Positions 46,230-58,400 of a stretch of DNA of 64,000 bases are shown one piece after another. The notes beneath the pieces are model-generated. The model did not search any database, had not been told where the DNA came from, and worked only from the letters and a program-made list of their open reading frames with translations. Position numbers and translations under genes: made by a program. Source of the DNA: Rhyzopertha dominica (lineage: Eukaryota > Arthropoda > Insecta > Coleoptera > Bostrichidae). The first letter of the stretch is position 1; every line of letters starts with the position of its first letter. The stretch is from positions 19,778,001-19,842,000 of the forward strand of contig QCXZ01000137.1 of assembly GCA_025024175.1 (NCBI GenBank), given 5' to 3'.

Positions 46230-46479
46230 GTGATATGTTTTTCCAACTATTTTTTAATTAATCCAAAGGTAGTGAACAAAAAATTTAAAATTTGAAATTT
46301 TGTGCCAAGCTCTAGGATTAAATTATTTATATTTCAGTTCGTTATTCAGCGGACCATAAACTTAACTTTATTCATTCTGATAAAGATTAGGAAATTATGT
46401 TGAGGTTAGAAAACTCGTCATGGGTAAAGTCACACTTTTTGCCTTCAAATGATAATAAGTCCTTCTGAGTCACCTCTAT

Positions 46480-46915
46480 GTCAAATTTTTGATTATATGA
46501 ATATTCCAGAGCTGGATGCAGAATTTTTAGCTTATCTGAAAGCAAAAATTTATTATTTGTAAGAGACGACTATCCTGCAATAATTAAGATTAAAAAAATG
46601 TCATATTACTCTCATCCGCTTCCGTTGAGTGAATGCTTAATTTGGGGTTGTCAAATTTTGAAATCTAGACGAAACAATTGGTCGCATGAACATTGTTTGT
46701 CAAATTTTTGATGATATAGATATTAATGAGCTGGATGCAAAATTTTTAGCTTATCTGAAAGTAAAAAATTATTATCTGTAAAAGACTATCCTGCAAAATT
46801 TAAGATTAAAAAAAATGTCATACTGCCCTCATCTGCTTCTGATGAGTAAATGCTTAATTTGAGTTGTCAAAACTTGAAATCTAGAAGAAACATTTGGACA
46901 GATGAGCAATTTGAA
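46480..46915. repeat. Tandem duplication, two ~219-bp units
   Basis: GTCAAATTTTTGAT starts at 46480 and again at 46699. Both units continue through GAGCTGGATGCA, TTTTTAGCTTATCTGAAAG, AAAATGTCATA and a TGAAATCTAGA segment. Divergence is roughly 10-15% by eye, so this is older than the 21439-22211 duplication. It lies inside the hAT element. Confidence 0.75.
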
Positions 46916-47130
46916 AACCCATTGTTTTTAGGACATAACGATGGTTTGTAGTCTACATTAATAAAATCAATAAGTAATATAAGTTAGATTATTAGTGACT
47001 GGTTAAAGTTGTATGTTTGCATATAAAAATAATTAGCATAATTATTCCTGACTCGATTAGATGTAAGTTTTTGAGTTTTGTTTTATATAATAAAAACTAT
47101 GTTTTATTGTCAAAACAACTAGGTATGAGT

Positions 47131-47494
47131 CAGTGGCGTATCTAGAAATTTTGTTTGGGAGGGGTAATGATTAGGTTCAAACAAAAATACCTACTTATGA
47201 TTTTTATTTAGGTAACACAGAAAACTTGTTAGTTTACATAAGAATTTTTAATATAAAAGAAAATCACAAAACAAAGTCTAGCCTTTTACGATTTTTACTT
47301 GCAAATCTATTATATGGGAAACCTCTATCTTCACATCCCATGAGCATGACTTCCTCGTACGTCACACGTCACTAGGCGAAGCTTTAGATTCAAATGCGTT
47401 CTTTCGAAGTGTTTGTTACTCATCAGCCACCGGTACCCCCACCGCCTTGGGGAGGGTAATTACCCCCATTACCCCTCCCTTAAATACGCGTCTG
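47131..47494. mobile_element. 364-bp hAT MITE with perfect 8-bp target duplication
   Basis: GTATGAGT flanks both ends (47123-47130 and 47495-47502). The ends CAGTGGCGTATCTAG and the complement of CAGACGCGTATTTAAG are imperfect TIRs of the widespread CAGTGGCGTA hAT-MITE type. A G/C-rich block (ACCCCCACCGCCTTGGGGAG) lies near the right end. No coding was found. Confidence 0.88.
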
Positions 47495-47677
47495 GTATGA
47501 GTGAGGGTATGAGTAACATATTTTTGTTTTAAAACTTTTACCGACCTCCCTCATCATATCCAAAGAGATGTAATTGATTATTTGAAATTACATTGAAGCA
47601 TGTAATTGTAATTAATTACAATTTACCCATAGTAATTGTAATTAATTACATATTGTGAAGTAATTTTAACATCACTG

Positions 47678-48000
47678 CGTAATACCGTGCCGATGGGTTG
47701 CATTTACCGATATCTCAGAAATCTCGGTTACTGCTCAACAACTTGGCTCTCACAAATTCCTTAAGTGGATCCCTCTTGTCAGGGCCTTCTTCCCTGTTAC
47801 CTCTATAATAAGTTTCTTGTTTTCTGGTTTCCGTTTTTGTCCCACAGGTTATAGAGGAAAATAAGAGTCGACATGCATAGTGCGTCCTATGTGCACAAAG
47901 GGGCGATTCAACCTGGTCTCCCTGGTGCCTTGATGTTCAGTTCACTTTTTTCTAGAGTTCGATATGAAAACTACAGTTTAGGCACACTTAGAATTTAAGG
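47678..48000 (-). pseudogene. Continuation of the interrupted LINE
   Basis: This is placed by the matching flanks of the hAT element. On the minus strand a lysine/arginine-rich stretch near 47755-47850 ('TRKQETYYRGNREEG', 'KRDPLKEFVRAKLLSSNRD') would precede the segment at 44595-45440. The right boundary is uncertain. Confidence 0.4.
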
Positions 48001-48463
48001 CTCGTTTTTGCCATTGCAAGCACAATAATATTAAATAATAAATAATTAACATGTTCCTTTACAATCGATCCGCAAATTTGAAGGCTACACAGATTGCTTT
48101 TTGGTGTGATAAATTCTGCAATGGGTTGTGGTTAATTTATAGGTATTAGTTGTATATTAATAGGTACAATCAACAAATAAATCTTCCTAACTATTATTTC
48201 TTTCGTCACATATGAAGGTGAAGGTAATAACATGTGCTATTTATTTTCGGTATAAAATAATCAATCTGAATGGTCATAAAAGATATAAATTTGAATATAT
48301 AAATTAGTTTTTTTTAGCACATTCTAGCACCATGTTACACAGATTCCTATTCTTTTTTATNACAGCCTGCCATCTAGCAAATATCCACGTAATTATATTG
48401 TATGTAGTATTTTACCTAGATGCCGCCAGGGCCCACTGATCTTACGGATTTTTTGCATAATAA

Positions 48464-48498
48464 CTTTGAATATAGAATGTAACATTCTATATTCAAAG
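48464..48498. repeat. 35-bp palindrome, same arms as 39710-39743
   Basis: CTTTGAATATAGAATGT, one A, then ACATTCTATATTCAAAG. The arms are identical to those 8.75 kb upstream. Confidence 0.85.
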
Positions 48499-49186
48499 AT
48501 GATAGGTAATTATATTCCATTTGTTTGCAAATCAAATAGGTACATATAGCTAACTGTTATTTCAATCTTAGCTCTTTCGAAAAAGGTTCCACCCATATAA
48601 CGCACAGGTGCTATCATCAAAATATGAATATGCATATAAGTCAGAGAAAAAGAATAAAAGGGAGATATTTCTTGATTCCTTAATAATTATACGTTTTCCT
48701 ATTGGTGGACCTGTGGCATCATATCATACTTCAGGTCAGGGTAAACATTTGATTCTAAAAGTTGCGTATAATTTATAAAACAAGTGAAAATCTGCCGGTA
48801 TTCCTTATTGATATTGATAATGGTTGGTGATTCAAAAATCAAAACCGAAAATAAGAGCATTAATAATGACAAATGATAATGAGTGGTGCTGACGACAAAT
48901 TTATTCAAGCAGCAGGTATGAATTTATGATTACATAACAATGAGATAACACTACGAAATTCGATGATTAGGTATTAAGTCTGTAGGTAACTTGTATTGGT
49001 GAAAGGCGATGTCTGATGTATCGTCAGTAGTTGTCCAGTAGATATGAAAAATCGTGTTATAATGAATTAAAATAGTTATGGGATTGCCTTTTACACAATA
49101 TAATATGATCATCAATATACATATACAAAGAATAATCCATTAAAGGTGGTATAAGATAAGTTTGGTTTGGTAAGTATGTACTAATA
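48499..49186. other. Intergenic, nothing recognised
   Basis: AT-rich sequence. A 69-codon minus-strand frame (48699-48908) has no recognisable domain. Confidence 0.4.
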
Positions 49187-49259
49187 GGGGGCGTAGCTCA
49201 GATGGTAGAGCGCTCGCTTAGCATGCGAGAGGTACCGGGATCGATACCCGGCGCCTCCA
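49187..49259 (+). tRNA. tRNA-Ala-AGC: tRNA-Ala (anticodon AGC)
   Basis: This 73-base cloverleaf has acceptor arm GGGGGCG (49187-49193) pairing with CGCCTCC (49252-49258, one G-U). The D arm is GCTCAGATGGTAGAGC. The anticodon stem CTCGC/GCGAG encloses loop TTAGCAT with AGC at 49220-49222. The T arm is CCGGGATCGATACCCGG. The discriminator is A at 49259. Internal A-box (TAGCTCAGATGG) and B-box (GGATCGATACC) promoter elements are intact. No intron and no encoded CCA tail. It looks functional and reads alanine codons, mainly GCU. Confidence 0.97.
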
Positions 49260-49266
49260 AGTCACA

Positions 49267-49273
49267 TTTTTTT
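49267..49273 (+). terminator. Pol III terminator (T7) of the tRNA-Ala gene
   Basis: A run of seven T starts eight bases after the discriminator base, the normal RNA polymerase III stop. Confidence 0.85.
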
Positions 49274-51405
49274 AAACTTTTACAATCATTATGTTCTTTT
49301 ATGTTATGAAGGAAGAAGTATGACAGTATAATTTGTTAAATTTTGTAAGCATTGTTATTTTTGTTTTAATTAAATTGAATACCGCTTGGGACTAATTAAC
49401 TATCTCATTAAGGTATCGCTTGTGCGCTCTTGATGCAACGTGGTGAGGCTAACGATCTTATTCGTATTCTAGTGGTTCATTATTTCATTTCGCTCCGATG
49501 GAAGCTATACTTTTTAGACTTCGTTATCTACCCGTTCTGCATATGACAGGCTCGTAGATTTCATTGAAATTCAGCCCTAGTTGCGAAGGTAACGAGCTGC
49601 AATCGTGTTGCAGTTTTTGCCGAATAAAACTACACGAAGGATGGCAACGTGATTATAGGGAGACTGTATCTCATGAAGCACAAATTTTGTTTGCTACCCA
49701 CTTTTTAATATTGATCTTAGTGTACAGGTACTGGATTGCATTAACAATGTTAACAAGTTTCATGAAGTATTAAAGTGATAGTTTGCATTTTGCTTATAGT
49801 TATTAGAACTAAACATGCTACACATACACGGCCTATTTGATGATGTTGTACTTCAGAAGAATGCAATAATAAATATATATAATCCACATATTTTCAATCA
49901 TTTTTGACTACATATATGATCATGAAAGTAAGAAATAAAATAAATTTGTGAAATTTTCTTAAAGGGTGTTCATAAAAAACTGACATATATTAAAACAAAA
50001 ATTCGGCAAAAACAAAACAATTTTTGTTTTAATTTTTATAGTACGATCTAGAGTAGATAAAAAGATATGCGTCATCATCTGTGCTTGGGTATCATAGCAA
50101 ATTAAATTCAGAACCAGGTATATTTAGTACTTCCTGCATTAATGCTTCTTTATTTGAACGCGCACCCACTCATTTAGAAAATGAAGAAACACAAGTTGTT
50201 TTTTGCCACTAAAACTTTCTAGAGAAAGACTATCTATATCTTCTAAAATGTGCATTGCAGGTATTTACTTTCTTTCTTTAGAAAACATATCTATAGGTTG
50301 GGGTATTGCTTTTATTATTAAGTATTCTATGGGGATTTGCTGACGTATTATACAATGAATAAAGCTTAATGAAGAGTGTTGCTGTTGATTTTTTGTAGTA
50401 TCAATTAATTAATATAATTAATTAATATCAATCAATATTTTAGTAGTATCTTGGTACATACTACAAGAACACATTGTTAAAATTACACACGGACGTTAAG
50501 ATAATCTTTGTTGACGCGAAAAAATTGACCTGAATAAAACAAACATACAAACAACAAACATACGAAAAAGATACATGTTGTATACGGTGTTGTGTATTAC
50601 CTTTGACTAAATTTTCCTCTTTTGCCTGAAAGTTTAGGAACTTTTAGTTAATCTTGCGTAAAAAGAGCTTCTTATGCGACATATTAAGAGGCTTTAGCAG
50701 GGTGCTTATTACCAGGATCCTGAAATGGTTTACGAGTTATTTCTTTGCCTCTACCGGACGCACATCATTTTTATTTTTATGGAAAAGTTCAGTATATTTT
50801 TGTAACCACACACCACACATAATATCTTTTTTTGAACATTGTACGGGTACGTTTGCATGTTCTCCACGTTTTGGCTTCAAAATAAGTAAAATTCCTAACC
50901 TTGGTATTGTTTTTTATCATCCCCTCCGCATTTTTTTAATTCAACCTAATCCTTTGGACTATGTATCTATAATAATAAAAATAAAATAATATTTCACGTT
51001 GTTGACAGTTTCCTTTATCATAAATTGCTAGGGACGAAGCCTAGTTAGAGAAACAAAACCATTTTAAAAACAAATCTAGATAAGTCCTAAGTTTAATATA
51101 AATAAAGCATTTCTATTCATACGCACAAAAATAATTAGGTTGCTGTGTCTTAGGTGCTTTAAAAGACCAACGCTAATGACAGAATACAAGAAAAAGAAAT
51201 AGTAAGAAAATTAAAAGTGCAATAATTGAAACAGTATAATAGAACAAAGGCAACCTAAGGTCACTGAATCTTAAAAGACAGCGAGGGAGGTTGCGACGTA
51301 TATAATTTCCATATATATAGTTACTAATAGTTCCATCTTTCTTATTGCTGGATTTGACAGCGTTAGGCAACAATAGGCGTAGTTGAAATCCAGCAATACT
51401 AAACT
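49274..51405. other. Intergenic, nothing recognised
   Basis: AT-rich sequence. The open frames at 49564-49773 and 50654-50989 (+) show no recognisable domain and have the composition of chance frames. A palindrome-like ATTAATTAATATAATTAATTAAT word lies near 50405-50427. Confidence 0.4.
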
Positions 51406-52112
51406 ACTGGTGTCGTAATTTGGAATCCCTGTATTCGATATTCAAATGTCATAAAAAGAATATAGGTAAAAGAATATTCGTATATTCGTTTTATTTGAAA
51501 ACGAATATACGAATATTGTATTCGTTTTATTCGAAAACGAATAAACGATCAATTCTAGTATATTAGTTTTATTCGAAAATGGATAAACGAATATTGGGAC
51601 GAAAGCATCAACTGCTGGGCAAACTTCAAAGTACATATCTATATCTATTTCTTTCTTCTCTATCAATACCGTTCAAAGACGGATATTATTAAAAAGTACA
51701 TATTAGATTAAAAAACGAATAACATTTAAAACCGAATAAATTTATTCAATGCATTACAATGCGTTTCCGAATAATAGGAAAACAATTACTTGTTTATTCG
51801 TTGCCGAATATGCGAATAAAACGAATACAAACATTTCGTTTTCGCTCGCTTATTGGTTTCGGTATAAGACAAATACTAACATTCAATCCCAATATTCGTT
51901 TACTCGTTTCCGAGTAAAATGAATACGAATATTCGTTTCCGAATAATAAAACGAATACGAATATTCGTTTCCAAATAAAGCGCATGCGAATAATCGTTTA
52001 CTCGTATCGAGTTGTATTTGGGGCAGATTTAAACGAATATTCCGTCTACTGTATTCGAATAATATTACAGTCGATACGAATAGATAGCTCTAGTCGAAAC
52101 TATACTGGTGTC
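51406..52112. repeat. ATTCG/CGAAT-rich block between 9-bp direct repeats
   Basis: From about 51470 to 52080 the sequence is built mostly of overlapping words such as ATTCGTTTT, CGAATATTCG, AACGAATA and TTCGAAAACGAA, many of them short palindromes. ACTGGTGTC occurs at both edges (51406-51414 and 52104-52112) and could be a target duplication. The composition resembles the hAT element at 34155-35107. It probably represents another non-autonomous element of that kind with diverged ends. Confidence 0.6.
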
Positions 52113-52259
52113 ATTGCCAAAACTTCTGATGGTCACCTATTACTTTATGTGTATGGCTTGCACCTGTTATTAGCTATTTTTTGGGTATTGAAATCCCTCA
52201 TACATAAACCTAAATGGAATACGATGATGGAGGTATTTATTCGTTATCACCCATTCTGA

Positions 52260-52520
52260 AATTTATAAATGCGCCTATTTGCCAGATATACAGTTTCTAT
52301 CTGCAGGAAACATCTGATGCATTCACGCCATTTGCGAGAGGAAATGTACGCGTGAAAATCCCGCAGCGTAACATCGGGGCCTGAAAAATGAGATACGCTG
52401 CGAGAGCTTTATCATCGTAACCGGGTAAACACCCAAAAACTATGCAGTTTTACCTCCAACGTTCCATTTCCCGTGACCTGGAAAATTTTGCTCATTTTAT
52501 CAATTTTAACGAGCTTCAAA
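52260..52520. promoter_or_regulatory. Possible conserved non-coding element
   Basis: A compositionally complex, GC-richer patch without open frame or repeat structure, set in AT-rich surroundings. Such patches in insect gene deserts are often enhancers. This is inference only and no factor site is certain. Confidence 0.2.
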
Positions 52521-54389
52521 GGTCTGTAGAGTGAAGGCAACAAATTATAAGTTAGAAAGTTTCTAAGTTGAAGAGAACTAAAAGCAACATAAATAGTTAC
52601 TCATCTACACGAGGTACTATATTACATCGAGATCTGTTAATAACCTGGAAACTTCTTCCGCTAGCAGCTACCTATGGGGCGAAGTTTTATAATTTATATG
52701 GGGGAGCAACTCGCACTTCAGCGTCATGATTGTTTTAGTATAGATTACTTGTTTCTGGTGCATAAGTTATATTTAGTTTAATTTATTAGATGCTGGATAA
52801 ATGTTCTTATGATGCAGATTACTCTAAAACGTGAAGGCGAGTTACAACAGGTAAAAGCGCAGATTCTACAATGTTGAGGCTAATTAGTTTATTATTATTA
52901 TGTAGTTTAGTAAATTGTAGTATTATGATTTCATATATTTATCGTACACTTCAAGAAATCGGATAATTAAGCGTCAAGTGTAACTGATAGAAAGTAGGCT
53001 TTGCTTTATTTGCATTGGTTTAAAAAATATACCCTACATTTAATATATATATCGTTTACGTGTTTGTCGATAGAACATTTTAACTAGTCACACGATACAT
53101 GTATTGGTAAAAATCCTATACAAAGCAGTGTAGGTAAAGTTTGCCCAAAGATAGACCGTGTTTACGACTTAATCGGTATTTAACTTTCACAATTTTTTAC
53201 AAAGATATAACCTCATACTGGAATTTCAGCCCCCAATAAATAGATGCTCTCAATGTGGGTACAGGTCCGTTTTTAGTAATTTCGTATCTAACTCTAAAGT
53301 ATCCAGATTCATAATCTGCTCATTTGCATTAAGTATTACTTTTTGTAGTATTTTTATCTTCACTATTATGCTCAATGTAGAAATTAGGTATTTATTCAGA
53401 ATCTGTAAGTTTTTGGAACGGGGTATCTGATGCCACTGAGAAAAATGCATTGAGTGCCGAAATCCCATATTACGTGTTTCTATATTTTTTGCAATGATAT
53501 TGTTCGATATCGATGCTGACAAGCATAAGTATCGACGATACAAAATATCTATACTTCAGTAATTTTTATCTAACCTAGTTATATCCCGTTTGATGCAGAT
53601 ATACGACGGGCTTTTTATTTGAACGTATTTGATGAATTTCGTTCCTTTAAAATTCTTTTCGATTTCATCAAAACTTGCCTCTTGTTATTGTTTTATATAA
53701 AATATTTTTTTGCTGCCAACAGTTATAATAATAATGCAACTTATTAAGTTATTTGTTAAGTAAATGAAGCACTGAGTGTACATACAAGCAAAATACAAGG
53801 CTGGTCAAAATAGATACAATTATTAATATATCAACATATTTAACTGCTAGTTTTATGTACCAAAAACTGCTAAGCTATATTTCAACATTGGCTAGGATAT
53901 ATTTTTTATTAACAATAATGTGTTTTATGCATCTACTGAACGCAGTTATACCCATATCATACAGTTTATATTTACAATGATAAAATATAATATTTTTGCT
54001 GCAACATATGAAAACGACTTTTGAAAATGAGACGTTTTATGTGGTGGAGTTGTCAGCATACATTTACTTATAATATGAATATTATGTACCTCGAAACGAA
54101 ATGTTAATTTATTTACAAGATATTTAGGAGAGCGAATTTTAATAACTGTGTTAGAAGGTAAACATATTCTTCGGTCCTTTCGACTGACCGAGTTTAAAGC
54201 TTTTATTAGTCCCCATTTTCACACTCTCTCTTCATCTTAAACCAAAAGTTAGCCTATCAGAAGTATTCCACATAAGCTGCAAAGGCGACCGATTACGGTC
54301 CATCAATGCAGGACCCTAAACAGATTTGCAATGGTTCATATAAGGTAATACAAGGGAGTCGCAAAGGATCATTTTAGTATTAAAATTTA
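52521..54389. other. Intergenic, nothing recognised
   Basis: AT-rich sequence with no supported coding or repeat. Confidence 0.4.
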
Positions 54390-54960
54390 AGCAATCTTTA
54401 GAGGTATATATGTCTTAACTTAGAGAAAGAACATTTAATTAACGCGTTAATATGTTTTTCTTTAAGTTCTTCATCCAAAGAAACACCCAAATTTTTTACA
54501 ACGCTAGCTAGCGGTGGTGTAGTATAATTTATAATTATTTTAATACGCCGAGCAGTTCGCAATTTCACAGGTCTAGGACCAAACAGCATTTTTAGATTTA
54601 AATGGATTTAAAGACTCTGCAAGAATCTTCAGATAGTTGCGTTTACAAGTTCCGTTTGGGATTCTTCAAAGGAAAAATACATCTGCGTATCATCAGAATA
54701 ATGAAGAACTTTGTATGTAAGTAGACCTACGCTGAATTTTGAGATATATATCTAAATGATATAGGCCCTAGTATATATCCTTGCTGTACACCATTTACGC
54801 AAGTCCGAGGGTTTGATATCATCTGAGTTCTATCGGTAAAATAGCCAGTCATAAATTCCAATGCATTGGTGCTAAAGCCAATATGGTGCAACATTGCTAT
54901 TATCAGTTTGTGATTGATTCTATCAAACGCTTTGATTAATATTGATCTTCAAAATGCTGC
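54390..54960 (-). pseudogene. Jockey/CR1-like LINE reverse transcriptase fragment
   Basis: On the minus strand, starting near 54960: 'KAFDRINHKLIIAMLHHIGF' (RT motif with the first catalytic aspartate, K-A-FD-x-I-x-H-x-x-L). Then 'NGVQQGYILGPI' near 54760-54800 (the G-V-x-QG-S-x-LGP motif). Later, at 54398-54589, 'RRIKIIINYTTPPLASVVKN' and 'LGVSLDEELKEKHINALIKC', the palm-to-thumb region (K-x-LGV-x-LD). The middle with the catalytic Y-x-DD is degraded and stops are present. The 5' and 3' ends are missing. Confidence 0.7.
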
Positions 54961-55309
54961 AAACTTGGTGTTGTTAAATTTTAACGGTTAGAGCAATGTT
55001 TTCTTATATGCATCACATATTATTCTCTTGTTTGATCCTGCTTAATAATTTTCAAATAGGGAACTTTCGCGATCTTCTCTATCTTACTTTTCTCGAATAC
55101 GCTGCACAACTATGGCAGTACCATAAGTGTGTTTCAGTCATCAGAAGTTTTTTTCTTATCCGACGATTTTAAATGCCTAAATGTACACATTCAAAATTCA
55201 ACATTGTCATCTGTCACAAATTTAGCGTCTAAAGATATTAAATATTTTGTTTAAATAAAAAATATGATGTTACACACCTTCACAAGCAAATGTGAAATTG
55301 AGTCTAGAG
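54961..55309. other. Intergenic, nothing recognised
   Basis: AT-rich sequence. The LINE fragment may extend into its left side. Confidence 0.35.
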
Positions 55310-55460
55310 CAGTGATGAGCAAGACTAGTTTTGGTCTTGCAGTCTTGCTCTTGGTCTTGCAGAGACCAGCTGAAGGCTTGCAAGACCACGAACAAGACCG
55401 AGTGTGCAAGACTAACGCAAAACCAAGACCGGCCTACAAGACTCTTGCTATCTTGCGTTT
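55310..55460. repeat. CAAGAC/GTCTTG-rich cryptic repeat
   Basis: CAAGAC or its complement GTCTTG occurs about ten times in 140 bases in both orientations, giving many overlapping hairpins. It begins CAGTGATGAGCAAGAC, similar to hAT-MITE ends, but no right-hand partner was found. The open frames crossing it (55264-55479, 55331-55531) are by-products of the repeat. Confidence 0.6.
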
Positions 55461-58400
55461 TAATTTTACATTTATTTAGCTCATGTTGTTTTAGTGCTAT
55501 ATTAATAATAATAATTTTACTGCAATTATAGTAAAAAATATATTATGGTTTTCACTCTACACCAAGTTCTATTGATGTTCAAAGTATTCTGTTCGCAAGC
55601 TAAACAAGGCTATTTTATACATTCTTATATTCCCTACCTTTTTTTAGCAACGTTATCCTTGTGGAGACAATTGTTATTCTATAGAGATAATACAATAGTG
55701 ACATTACAAAATATTAGAATTTAGTACAACGCGTGTACGAATAAACATATGATAACTATATTTAATAATAATAATAACAATAATAATAATAATAACAACA
55801 ACCTTACAGCGCCGTAAAATTTAGTACTGGCACATTTGCAAATTACCAGGTCGAAAATGTCTTCTAAATAGTGTTTAATGAAATATCAGGAAAACAGTTA
55901 TTTCTTTGGTTAAATATTTACCGCTTTATAAAAATTTGTTTTGAATTGGTATATTGCTTGCATCTCATGGTGTCGAAGAATTATTTTTAGTTTGTGAGGT
56001 AACTGTTTTATTATTTTCAGTAGCTGCTATCATCAAAGCTATTGTCTAAGGGATAAGAACAAAACAAATTTTTGCAAGAACATACAAATAACGGGTACAC
56101 CAATAAAAATGATAAAGGAAATGGAAAATGTAATTAAATAACCCTTCCTCCGTTTTGTTTAGATTGAAACTGTTTACTTGTCTAAGACACTGTATAGCGA
56201 GCTTGTTATTACTTATTAGTTTCAAACACTATGTATGAAATCTGCTTTAAACATGTAGAAGACGATGACAGTTACGATTTTACAAGAATCAAAACTGTAA
56301 AAGGTCTTAAACACGGTATAGCTTTGGATAAACTTTATAATCTGATAGGTTTGCTTTTAAAACAAGATCTTTAAAGTAAGTACGACGGTAGATATATTAC
56401 AATGAAATAGTGTTTTACAGCATGTTGTAAAACAGTGAGCTTATTTTGCATTAATTTACATTTTATTATATAAACATAAGTTTATAAATTATCTACAGAC
56501 CTCTCTGAGTGATTACCAAAGCGATATGACCGCACAGAAATTCGTGGAGAAAGTACTGTTCAAAGTGTTANGCAAATAGCTGAAGGTACATGCACGACTA
56601 CCAGGATTCTATATTAAAATGATATAGAAAAACGACAGCTATCAATTTAAATTTGCATCGATTTCGGCACATAAACATTTCTGGTAATGACCTAGCAGTC
56701 AAATTAGATCACATTGGAAGAAAGATGCTGCATATATAACATACCCTAATTTATAAAGCTGATATTTTACCTAAATTAAAATCACAACTCCATCATGAGC
56801 AACATAAAGTGGAAAGAATCAGCAAATCACACTCAGATACAAAACACCTTTCCATCAATAAAATCGTTTAAATATCCTCTTCTTTAATCGCAGACGACCA
56901 TATCGTAGATATAAGAACTAATCATTCCTTTACAAAAGAACATCTTTAAAAGACTAGAATATCCTTTATACATCTAGTCGTATATGTTTGCGGATATACG
57001 AAAATCTGGATCATATCTTCTTGCAATGTCGTGCAGTGCTGAACCTAGATGTTTAGCCAGTTTTGTTTATTATAGTAGGAATTTCGCTACTTCTTGACAT
57101 TAAGAATGTGCTGGGATCCCGTACAAAATTGCTTCTATTTTATTTTTTTGTAACTATTTGCTTATTTTCCATACGCCGAGTTTTTTTCTATGCGAGGTAT
57201 CGTTTTAGGTCTTACTGAAGTGTAAAATGTCTCATCCTGTGTATCTATTCAAATAATCAAAACAGCAACAATAATACTGTTAGTACAATGCATAATAATG
57301 TGTATCTCAATTGCTCGGATTCACATTTTTGTCCGCTGAAACAGTATATGCACATAAACATCGGAAAACCGTACTTTTCCCGTCGTGTAAAATTTTTCAC
57401 GGTCCGGATATTTTTCTTCTTTTTATGAGTTAGGAGTTTATTACGCGGGCAGGGGGATTTTGCAAAGTGACATAAAACCTCACTTAAAAAGTTACAAAGG
57501 ATACGGTCGAAAAAGTATCTCCATCCATTATAAAAAGATCGGAGAGGAATTTTAAAGATCGGAATGTTGCGTCGCGTTAGCGGCGACCTACCAAGGCTGC
57601 CTGTGACAGTAAAGAATTAAATCGCCCCCGAAGAATCCACGCTTTATGGCGCAAGGGGTTGGAACGTTTTAACGATGCAGCTAAAACTGCTCAGGGGACG
57701 ACATAATATATTTTCGGATAAAAGCATGACGACGTTTATAACAACATAATGGGGACGAGAAACTCTTTATGCTACGAAAAACATAACTAAAAAGTTTGGA
57801 AGTCTATTTTTCATATCTCCTGAATAGCTAAGTAGGTTGTGTATCCAGGTACCCACCGAAAATGCGTGGGATACTGTTATACATAAGGGGCAATTTCTTC
57901 GTGTATAGTCTGAAGAAAAAACTTCGGATGTCTAATAATTGTAATTGTATTTGTTCTATGTTTGTAGTGTATGTGATGTACCTAGAGTCGGTTGGAAAAT
58001 TTATGCAATAAGTAATAAACATTCCTGATAGCACCATAATACAGATAGTAAAATCACGACAAATAAACGTTAATAATGATACTGACATATAAATCAATTT
58101 TGAGAAAGAAAAAAGCTTTGATAAGGTATGATAATTATTTATGTATTAAGGGCATGATAAGATTTTTATGGTTCGAGGCTCTATTTTGAGCCAAGCGCTG
58201 TAGGACTATAAAAATCAGTTATGCCCACAGTGCATACAAAACTTTATGTACGATTAATGCATTGCACATTCAAAATAAATTATAATATAACCTCTTATTG
58301 TTTTTTTTAAGAAATGTAGGGTATTTTGTATTTATGATGGGTAGGCATCGGCACGTTTTCATGGAAACTCTTATAATATATAGGGAGCTAACAGAATGAC

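Larger units (their letters stand above)
45441..47677 (+). mobile_element. hAT transposon relic (2.2 kb) inserted in the LINE
   Basis: The ends CAGTATTGTTAAGTAATTA (45441) and the complement of CAGTGATGTTAAAATTACTT (47677) are inverted, followed at both ends by GTAATTAATTAC-type subterminal repeats. The flanks CCTAATACC (45432-45440) and CGTAATACC (47678-47686) agree at eight of nine bases, consistent with an 8-bp hAT duplication. At 45760-45805 a + frame reads 'LNVLYPTRWNSQFD', the TRWNS signature of hAT transposases. The rest of the transposase is decayed. Two further MITEs (45922-46229 and 47131-47494) and a tandem duplication (46480-46915) lie inside. Confidence 0.75.

Noticed and set aside
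50654..50989. 111-codon + frame rich in F, I, S and R
   Set aside because: Reads like translated AT-rich non-coding DNA; no motif.
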